From positions 18,161,172-18,225,171 of the forward strand of contig NC_081153.1 of NCBI RefSeq assembly GCF_958295425.1: 64,000 nt of DNA, written 5' to 3'. Positions 56,176 through 64,000 of this stretch are shown piece by piece. Under the pieces are notes generated by a model, which searched no databases, was not told the origin of the DNA, and saw only the letters and a list, made by a program, of their open reading frames with translations. This DNA comes from Solea solea (taxonomy: Eukaryota > Chordata > Actinopteri > Pleuronectiformes > Soleidae). The stretch's first letter is position 1. Each line of letters begins with the position of its first letter. The position numbers were made by a program, and so were the translations under genes.

Positions 56176-56580
56176 CTCTGCTGTGAGTTTTTTTTTTTTT
56201 ATGAAGATGCAAGTGAACGAGAGGAGGGTTCTTACGTGCACTTCAGCGATGGCTTCGCCAATTATTAATTTGAATCCCGAAGACAATTAGTAAATCACCG
56301 TGGCAGCCATTATCAAGTGTTTTTTTTTTTTTTTTGCCCCGATTGCCCGGGTTTTTTGAAGAGCGAGCCAATCTTTGGGGTGACTTTATCCTGCCACCGG
56401 TGACAGAACATAGAATAATGAGCGCAATCACACGTTTTCTGTCAATAACAAAGAGCTCAAAATAAGATTGTGCAAATACTGTAATACTGACCCAGTAACA
56501 GGAAACCAAACAAGCATTTCTTTTTTTTACTTATTTGACCCCTGCTGTGCTTTTCTTTTTTTCCATATTCCTTTCTTTGA
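56176..56580. other. non-coding DNA with T runs
   Basis: T runs at 56189-56200 and 56320-56334. Between them GCCAATTATTAATTTG and ATTAGTAAATCACC could extend the preceding block. Confidence 0.35.
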
Positions 56581-56616
56581 GACACACACACACACACACA
56601 CACACAGACACACACA
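56581..56616. repeat. (CA)n microsatellite
   Basis: CA run with one AGA interruption. Confidence 0.93.
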
Positions 56617-56798
56617 TAATGATGCACGGATGCAACACACCAGACCTTGAGCTGCAAAGCAAAATATTCCACTTGGTTCGTAGTGTTTGAAATGGTTAAA
56701 CTATTTCGTTGCACTAATTGGCCAGTGTCATTCCTGACGTTTGGATAAACAGAAAAAAAAGAGCAAAGGCTGAGGCAAATGGTGGCTAATTAAACTCT

Positions 56799-56821
56799 GT
56801 GTGTGTGTGTGTGTGTGTGTT
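56799..56821. repeat. (TG)n microsatellite
   Basis: Uninterrupted TG run. Confidence 0.95.
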
Positions 56822-57924
56822 GCAGAGACACAGAGAGTTTCCAGCTGACAAAAACTTGGAGTGACGTAACATTCAGCTTGACAAAAGCAACAACTTATCA
56901 CGGCGAAGGGGAACTCAACGTAAAGAAGTAAGAAAAAAAAGAAAAACCAAAAGAAAAATCAAGTGTCTTTGAAATCCTCAACCTCTCTAATTGCTGACTG
57001 GGAGAGAAAGGAAAAACAATCATCTCCCACACTTTACTTAAAGCCAATTTTGGCAGGAGCAGCAATTTTAGGCTTGAGTAGTGTTTTAATCAGGTTAGAA
57101 GTTTCTCAGTTTCTGCATTATCCTTCTTTATTTCATCAAGATGTTCAGTAAAAAGCAGGCAAACGTGCAGATACTGTGTGTATATGTGCACTACAGTATA
57201 TATACAGTCAATCTCATCTTGTGTTATTCTTCTTGACCATCACTGCTGCAAGAGATGTGACAACAAAACCAACCCAACTCATTTTAAAGATCAAATATAG
57301 TATGTAACATTTCTGAAAATATTACTTACTTGTGTAAGTTACTTGAATATAATGTATTTATCTAATCACACCATTCTTTTGGACTTATTTACTTATTAAG
57401 GCCAAAGATACTTTAGATAATTTGACTTGTTTCAAGGTATTCAAGGTATAATAGCTTGTTTTTTTAGAGGCATTTTTTTGCAATGATCTAAAAAAAAATC
57501 CATAGAAACTGTATTTATGTTTAATGTAAACAACCATTATGGTTATTCTGGTTGTCTTTTTTTTCTGTCTGTAAGTGCACAAGGGAGCCACACACAAGAC
57601 AACAAATCCCATGATGCCACACTGCTTCGTGACGTCATCAAATGAGGAAATTTTTTTTGTAGTGAGAGACTGCTAGCGACAGAATTAACATACTATGCTT
57701 TTAAAGGAAAAAAGCTTAAGAAAGACCAAAGTACGAGACACAAACTTTACAATAAGCTGAAGAACGCTTGACCTCTGACCCTTAGGGGGGGACATTTGTT
57801 TTCAGATATGTAGCATGTGTGCTGGTCCACCACATCGTCCCCGGGGGGGCGATATCTTGCTCGCCACGTCGCTGCTACTCTGCCACACCGCTTCACCTCG
57901 TGTTACAGCCCCTGTCTGGCGGAC
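56822..57924. other. unique non-coding DNA
   Basis: A-rich at 56932-56960. There is a perfect CRE palindrome TGACGTCA at 57630-57637 and a G run at 57785-57791. No repeat family. Confidence 0.35.
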
Positions 57925-57968
57925 ACACACGTGGACACACACACACACACACACACGCACACAAACAC
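57925..57968. repeat. (CA)n microsatellite
   Basis: CA run with one GC interruption, followed by C-rich DNA to about 58012. Confidence 0.93.
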
Positions 57969-58019
57969 AATCCCTCAAACCTCCCCCCGCCCCGCCCTAA
58001 CCCAGCCCCCACCTCGCCT

Positions 58020-58200
58020 CTGTCGCATTTGACCACTTGTCAGGGGATGTTTATGGACCATTGTTTGCAGTGCTGATGATCATTGTCACTGGTTGATTCC
58101 ATTACCCAAAGCCCTCTGATGGATGGGGCCTAACCTGACGTCCACTGATACCAGTGTCCTTGACCACTGGGGCAAACGCAATGAGCAGAGGGGCCAGTTG
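58020..58200. promoter_or_regulatory. candidate conserved non-coding block
   Basis: Repeat-free: TTTGACCACTTGTCAGGGG, GACCATTGTTTGCAGTGC (SOX-like CCATTGTT) and TGATGATCATTGTCACTGG. Compact CNE texture. Confidence 0.35.
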
Positions 58201-59435
58201 AGAGAATTGTATCTTTTATTTACCTTTTTTTTTGTTTTACCCACAGAAAAGATGCATCTCTGTCAGGTGTTGTTACAGTGGTTGATTTGCAGGTGTCAGT
58301 CAGGGCAGAGATGTGGGAGGAAATAGCTTTGGATCTAAATTCCAAACGTCGAGGTGTGTTTTTAAAGTCTTTTCTGAAATGTAAAGCACAAACAGCGTCA
58401 GGGTGCTCTTTGATGTGATGACTCTCATCCGTTTCACACAAATTACTGGTTATAGACGACGACGACGACGTTGCCTAAAATAACTGCTCTAAGACCTTTA
58501 TTGTCATGGTTACTGAACAAATTATGTTTGGTAAAAAAAATCATTATCACCCTTAAAAAAGGAAAAAAACAAAACTGTGTTTGATTATTTCAGAATAGGT
58601 GGAGAAGATTTTTGCAACGACAATCACGGAGTGGATTATTTTTGTTCACGTATCAATAATAATAATAATGTCGGTGCCATGTTTTCTTTTTGCTCTTTTA
58701 CAACAACTTTTACTAACACATACATTTACCACCTATAGCTATAAACCATGACAGTGGCGGCAGACCTCTCTCATCTCATCTCTTTACATCATGTTGTCTC
58801 TGCTTAGTGAAGCATTTAGGTCATATTTCTGGATTTTACTTTTGCTGTAATCTAATCCAGTTACTTTGGCCAGGATTGGAGTATCATATCCATTCATCCC
58901 GAGGAACACTACAATTCTTGATTGCTGGGAAATATCCACAAAATGGTGCGGTAACAGGTTACAAACCACATACTGTAACTGACACACAAGAGGAACCGCG
59001 CTTTGAATCCAGGTCTGTTTGCAGACAGAAGCTCTTCTGTAACCTTAACTAAAGCTGTGAGGCAAAAAAAACATACAATTAAAAGTGAAATAATGCTGTA
59101 TTCAGTCCATATTTTATTGATATACACACTTACATGCAAATACGTTGGCGTCAACATTCAGTTTTAACATAATTTGCAACCTGCCAAATACATATTGTTG
59201 TTAAACAAAGAGAAATATAAAGAAACTTGATTCTATTGGTTCCACAAATCTGTACATTTCACTTCTGTCATTGTCTAGCTTTGTGTGAGTCTAGAAGGAC
59301 GTGTTTACTGTTGAATTCTTACTGTACCATGAAACTTAAACGTAAACAAAGTGAGGGCGATAAAACGCAGCCCTGTTCATCAGGTTTTACGTGTTCCCAC
59401 GCTGACATTAATTCATATAATGTAAGTTAAACATG
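58201..59435. other. unique non-coding DNA
   Basis: (GAC)5 at 58456-58471, (AAT)n at 58653-58667, and an octamer ATGCAAAT at 59134-59141. Frames of up to 82 codons are unsupported. Confidence 0.35.
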
Positions 59436-59885
59436 GAGCCATGAACGCGACAGTGATTCGCGTCGCTCGCCTCTTAATCGCATTATCACAGTGCATTCAG
59501 AACACAAGTGACACTGAGGGGTTTCCCTGTGGTCCGGCCCCCCGCGGTGCTCAAGTGTCACAGCATCATTTGAAAACATTTCTCCACAGTCTCGCTGTGA
59601 ATCTGTGAGACGTCACCCCAAACAGACGAGCTCAAGGTCAAACGATGTTTTTCCTGAATTCAGACGACTGCAGTTACTGATGTCGGAGGTTTGACCGGGG
59701 CCGGCGTGTCAGTGAGGGATCAGCCGTGTTGTTGGGGCAATGGTGGATGAAGCGAGTGTTGATTGCTAAAACATTTACCACGGGTCCAGTTATCGCCATT
59801 TGTCACCGAGCGCTGGCGTCATTGATCAGGATGACACCGCGGGCAGAATGTGCAGTTAAAGACACATGTTTCACAAGCTTCTCCC
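59436..59885. promoter_or_regulatory. candidate CNE, CpG-richer
   Basis: Balanced DNA with CGACAGTGATTCGCGTCGC, CTCTTAATCGCATTATCAC and GACACCGCGGGC, and C-rich tail at 59886-59912. No repeat. Regulatory texture. Confidence 0.32.
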
Positions 59886-60229
59886 CGGCTTCTCCCCCCC
59901 CCTCCCCCCGCCCCAAAATCGTCACATAATGACTTCCCATTATTATTGTGAACAAAGACAGAGCCATTTTCCATCCCTCTGATCTCTTTTGTCAACGCAT
60001 CGCCACTGGACAGATTAGGAAATAGCTTCCTGGATCAGACAAAATAAGAATCTGAGAGGGAAACAAGGCCGAGAGTCTGCTCTCTGATGTCAGTGTCGTC
60101 TGGATAGTTGAGTCAAACCATTTCCACGACGACCACGTGGACTCTTTTGTCCGTGTTCCTTTAAGACAATAAGTGTACAAGAGGAAAAAAAAAAACAACA
60201 AAAAAAATAAGGCAGGCTAACCCAAGTCT
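59886..60229. other. non-coding DNA with C-rich and A-rich tracts
   Basis: Apart from the C tract and A runs (60184-60208) nothing is recognised. Confidence 0.35.
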
Positions 60230-60680
60230 TCAATAAAACAAACATTAATGGCATTGCGGTATGCAAAGCTATGCTAATTTTATGCACGCTGTCAACCCGC
60301 ATAGTGGCCGTTCTTCGCTCATTTCAAAAGATACGACTGCAATTAGACGACAGCTGATTGAAATCATTTGCGTTTTATGATTCCGTTACTTTTGAGCGCT
60401 GACAGGTCGTTGCACAATTCCCTGACAGTACGTTTCCCCCGCACGCCGAGATTAACTGCTATTATTGACCCCCGATGGAAACCGACGAGTAACACATTTC
60501 AAACAAACGGCTCACTGTGTCGGTGATTTGCATGCGGCGTGTCATTTACCATATTCCCTGATTACCTAATGATATATGCTTTAATATAACACGCACACAC
60601 AGAGACTGCTTTCAAAGCAATATGGACGCCATATACCTTAGCCGTGACTTAACGTGTCGGAGACGGAGAAAAATTGAGAT
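60230..60680. promoter_or_regulatory. candidate CNE with octamer site
   Basis: Repeat-free. It has ACATTAATGGCATTGCGG, GCTATGCTAATTTTATGC, GCAATTAGACGACAGCTG, a perfect inverted octamer ATTTGCAT at 60526-60533, and CCTAATGATATATGC. POU/homeodomain sites are dense. One of the stronger regulatory candidates. Confidence 0.42.
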
Positions 60681-60898
60681 GATAGTTTAAGGGCTGAAGG
60701 GAAAAGAGAAGTCTTATCAGTTAAGACTTGCTTTGTATGTCGGGGTTTTTTTTTCCCCCCTTCTCTCCTTGGAAAGCAGGGGTGCAGTTGATGAATTCTT
60801 AAGCAGATCTCGCTGATAATTGTATTTCATAACTGTCATGTGGAGAGGGACTGTCCGCTGAGAAGCTATTTGTGTCACTGCATCTCTTTCCCTCTCTG

Positions 60899-60901
<3 letters not shown>

Positions 60902-60939
<38 letters not shown>

Positions 60940-60940
60940 C
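60902..60940. repeat. (CT)n microsatellite
   Basis: CT run ending in a splice-acceptor-like GTCTTTGCAG at 60948. No donor follows. Confidence 0.93.
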
Positions 60941-60948
60941 TTTGCAGC

Positions 60949-61275
60949 CTCTTCAATAAAACTCAAATCACGACAGAGATTGTTAAGTCTACCCCCAAGA
61001 TTATTAAATCCAAATGGAGAATTTATGGTTGACACTTCATAACAATTAATCTGAGATGCTTGATTAATAAAGTTCGCTCACCCCCTCTCTCCTCTCTTCA
61101 CCCTCCCCATCACTAAAGTTGTCCTGTTTGAGTGGGATGGAGGAGGAGGAGGAGGGGGGGGGAGCAGACATACGGGTGGCAGGATGGTTGTCAGGGACGA
61201 CATGAGTGTCATTCTTTTTGATTAATGGAGCATTGTGACCCCGCCCCTAACCCTCCCTCTTTCCCAGCATGCCCA
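60949..61275. promoter_or_regulatory. candidate conserved non-coding block
   Basis: It includes GATTATTAAATCCAAATGG, ACAATTAATCTGAGATGC, CTTGATTAATAAAGTTCGC and TTTTTGATTAATGGAGC, interrupted by an AGG/G-rich stretch at 61140-61164. TAAT clustering is visible; function is inferred. Confidence 0.36.
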
Positions 61276-61290
61276 CTCTCACCTCTAGAA

Positions 61291-61335
61291 ATCCCCCCCC
61301 ACCACCACCACCATCACCACCACCACCACCAACCC
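61291..61335. repeat. (C)n-(ACC)n compound repeat
   Basis: A C run is followed by ACC triplets with one ATC interruption. Confidence 0.93.
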
Positions 61336-61585
61336 CCGATAACAGGTAAAAATAGATGTGGGCCAACTTAGGTTTCTCTATTTGGATTCATGCTCAACGT
61401 GATCTGATGGGGGGGGAAAGATGGTGAAGTAAGGAGGGATGGACAAAAACAGCAGGTTAAATTAAAACTCAGGAATTGGTTAAATAAATGAAAAACACAT
61501 GCAAGGGAAGATGAAGATAGGAACGATAAAGAGGACGTGACAAGGAACAGGAAGGAGAGGGAAAAACGAGGAGACAGATTTTTGG
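61336..61585. other. unique non-coding DNA
   Basis: Purine-rich; nothing recognised. Confidence 0.35.
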
Positions 61586-61700
61586 AGAATGTCGCCTACC
61601 TAACCTTGTCACCATGTTAAGTCAGCTGTGATTAATTAGTTGAGTGAGACTGAGCAATTAGGTCAGGAGTTTGGGTGTCCATGCGTATGAATATGTGTAT
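61586..61700. promoter_or_regulatory. short candidate conserved block
   Basis: CTAACCTTGTCACCATG, CAGCTGTGATTAATTAG and GAGCAATTAGGTCAGG in about 100 bp, without repeats. Confidence 0.3.
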
Positions 61701-61808
61701 GCTCACATTTCTTTTTTTTTTTTTATCTTTTCATTCACTAACATTCACACATTTAGTTTTTTCCAGTCCCTGTTTTTCCTCCACGAGAACACGATGAGGC
61801 CGGACTAG

Positions 61809-61836
61809 AACACACACACACACACACACACACACG
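61809..61836. repeat. (CA)n microsatellite
   Basis: Uninterrupted CA run. Confidence 0.95.
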
Positions 61837-62385
61837 GCTCTAAATCAGTACATTCATAATTATTATAATAATACACGTTAAAACACACACATGAACACAG
61901 GTGCAATTAAAGGTACAAGTTAATACGAGCTGAGCATTTCACAAATGATAAAGGAAAAGTGGGAGTGGCCTGTTTCCCTTCACATGAATAATAATTGTTC
62001 TCACAGTGATTAGTGTTAAGGATACTTTTCTAAAGGTTGTGTAAAAAACTAAACAAAAAACAACAACTACTTAAATCGTTTAAGACTTTTGTATGCCATT
62101 TTTATTTTGTGGCGACTTCCTGCACGACTCTGTTCTGTTCTTTTGTTTTTCCAAATCCAGTTTTAACATAACACAATTTCCTGTTATTTGCGCGACATGT
62201 GAGCAAAGCTCAGACGAGGTGTCGTCGCACAAAATAGCCGGATAATTTTGAAAGAGTGTGAGGATAAGAAAACCCTTAGACAAATCCCTGAACCAGTAAA
62301 GGCTTACAAAAGATCATATTTAACAATGATGGCTATATATTTTCCTTTTTGCAATTAAAGAGTCCCTCTGTGTAATTTAATGCTT
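61837..62385. other. unique non-coding DNA
   Basis: AT-rich, nothing recognised. Confidence 0.35.
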
Positions 62386-62765
62386 CTTTTCAAGTGTCGG
62401 GTCCCCTGAGACTTGGCCTGTAGCTATGCCATCGCTCTTGGTGATTATCATTAATGAATGTCGGCGAGGACCATCCCTCAATGTGACTAGGGAGGAAACA
62501 CAAGCCCTAATTAAAGGTTCCTATTCATAAATATATGCCTCCAACTACACGGATCGACCAGCGCTGTGCACACAAGTCATTTTAATGTCAGAAAAGCACC
62601 TTTTTAAGAGCATTTTCTTCCCTTAATGTACAACACACCCGCAGCACTGACAGATTTTTGCCGCCAAAGCCCACAGCGAGGGATCTGTGCAATTTGAAAT
62701 TCGCCGACTTAAATTTAGGAGTAAAGCTGAAGATTAGGATGCTCTAATTTGACACACAAGAGGAG
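62386..62765. promoter_or_regulatory. candidate conserved non-coding block
   Basis: Repeat-free, with TGATTATCATTAATGAATG, AGCCCTAATTAAAGG, ATTCATAAATATATGCC, GTCATTTTAATGTCAG and GACTTAAATTTAGGAG. Dense ATTA cores, no frame. One of the stronger regulatory candidates. Confidence 0.42.
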
Positions 62766-63643
62766 GAAAAAAAAAATCCCTGACTTCTAACTGTGCTGTC
62801 ACAGTTATGAGACATGTTTTTGCGGGTTATCCTCAATAGACTGTTGTGTTTGCAACACGGGAAGTTATTTCCAGCACGGAGATGGAGATGTTTCACAGAT
62901 TATCTTACAGTACGTCACTGTGGAAGAAAATAATCTCCGTAAAAAAAACAAAAACACATTTTAATGGTTTTAATTGCTCCAAATGTGGACTGACAACAGC
63001 TGTTCTCTTGCAAACCCTACAGTGCACTGTCACGTCACGTTCCCAGACTAAACTATTACTAATTGTTGTGTGAAGAAGATAATGTTTGGGTTTTTTGTTT
63101 TTTTTTTGTTTTTTTGGGAATCCACTGGAGCTCAGGAAGTCTTGTCGGGAAACGAGCTCGGTGTTTGGCTGTTTCTCTTTCCTCCTTAATGGCTGAAAAG
63201 TGCTAATTGGAGTGCACGTGTCAGAGAAAACAAAAGGCATGGGAGGAGGAGCGGGAAGCAGCGACCAGACAGGCAGGTATTTTGAAACGTGGAATATGTC
63301 ACTTTCTTTCAGCTGATTTGGTGAGGATTTTTTTTTTTTTTTTTTTTTGCAAGGCTGTTCCGGGGAAGCGGGAAATCTCTCTGTAAGCGCAGATGAGGTT
63401 TGGCCTGTTACTGTTATGTCGCTCGTGTTTTAAAGAAGTAAATACATAATAAGTGGGGGGTAGACGCACATTTTCTATTCTGCTCGACAACATTTCCGCA
63501 CTTGGTGTAAACAAGCCGAAGTTGCTTCACAGCGGCGCTCCCTCATCACGGCAAATCCCACCAAGGCTCCACTCCTTTTCATACACTTCCGTCTGTCACT
63601 GCTGCACAGTATTTTCATCACAGTCTTCGTCCAAACTGACAAT

Positions 63644-63644
<1 letters not shown>
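62766..63644. other. non-coding DNA with poly-T
   Basis: T runs at 63094-63115 (interrupted) and 63330-63348. A 111-codon minus-strand frame (62905-63240) runs through A-rich sequence and has no domain. Confidence 0.35.

Positions 63645-63680
<36 letters not shown>
63645..63680. repeat. (TAA)12 microsatellite
   Basis: Uninterrupted TAA triplets followed by an A run. Confidence 0.95.
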
Positions 63681-63685
<5 letters not shown>

Positions 63686-64000
63686 CAGAGCTCAGGTGGG
63701 GATTACAAACCTTTAATTGCACTGTCAAAACTACAGCAACGCATGGTTTTATTTAAGTCGACGTGTTAAACAAGTCGTGGAAAAGTAAATCTCTGTAAAA
63801 TATCAAAACGTCTCTCTCCTGCTCTCCACACTCACACTTGGCACTTTAATTATGCAGCCTTATCTGATAGATGTGGAGATATCGCTGGTGTCAAAGTTAG
63901 AGCCTCCTCTTTATTAATTTTTTATTATATATTCTTATATTCACGCTGTCAATGAGTGTCTGGAATCTGATAGGACACATCATTGATTGAAGATTACTCA
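63686..64000. other. AT-rich non-coding DNA to window end
   Basis: TTTAATTATGCAGCC and GAGATATCGCTGG may belong to a further CNE continuing past the window. Nothing else seen. Confidence 0.28.

Noticed and set aside
60902..60948. Splice acceptor at GTCTTTGCAG
   Set aside because: The pyrimidine tract is a CT microsatellite and no donor follows within a plausible exon length.
1..64000. A viral, bacterial or plasmid origin, or an operon-like system
   Set aside because: No dense coding, no ribosome-binding sites, and abundant vertebrate-type microsatellites and teleost repeats.

Overview
The window looks like teleost fish nuclear DNA and I can support no protein-coding gene in it. The base composition is AT-leaning. 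Long TG/CA and TA/TATG arrays occur every few kilobases, and no open frame exceeds about 180 codons. The interspersed sequences are ones I know from ray-finned fish: a hAT-type MITE with TAGGGCTGCAAC ends, a CAGGGGTGTCAAAC hAT element, the tRNA-like CCTCACAGCAAGAAGG/GTCCAATTAACC repeat, and the GCAAGCAGC repeat. None of the longer frames has recognisable domains, and most run through microsatellites, transposons or low-complexity tracts. I see no tRNA, rRNA or known microRNA gene, no CRISPR array and no bacterial-type features.

Layout. From 0-9 kb there is unique AT-rich DNA with one hAT MITE (0.95 kb), a composite repeat ending in a TATG array (2.5-3.2 kb), an unclassified repeat (5.2 kb) and a GGGATAGTTCAGG repeat (7.0 kb). 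From 9-19 kb the DNA is mostly repeat-poor. Several blocks are rich in TAAT and octamer motifs and look like conserved non-coding elements (CNEs), densest at 16.7-19.1 kb. From 19-25 kb the DNA is rich in mobile elements, ending with the best-preserved hAT MITE, which has a 7/8-matching target duplication. From 25-33 kb CNE-like blocks alternate with a piggyBac-like MITE and microsatellites. At 33.4-34.9 kb there is a possible cassette exon (93 bp, strong splice sites) and a diverged tandem repeat with a period of about 145-180 bp. From 35-46 kb there is a purine/pyrimidine tract, CNE-like blocks, a near-complete hAT element and two more MITEs. From 46.7-51.6 kb lies a cluster of transposon remnants around a unique core. 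From 52-64 kb mobile elements are fewer and CNE-like blocks become frequent (52.1, 53.5, 55.6, 58.0, 59.4, 60.3, 61.0 and 62.4 kb).

Interpretation. The simplest reading is an intergenic or large intronic gene desert, of the kind that flanks developmental transcription-factor genes in fish. Many regulatory-looking blocks are interleaved with old DNA transposons. Conservation cannot be tested from one sequence, so the CNE calls are hypotheses. The repeat calls rest on visible inverted termini, target duplications, similarity between copies in this window, or my memory of common teleost repeats; each entry says which.
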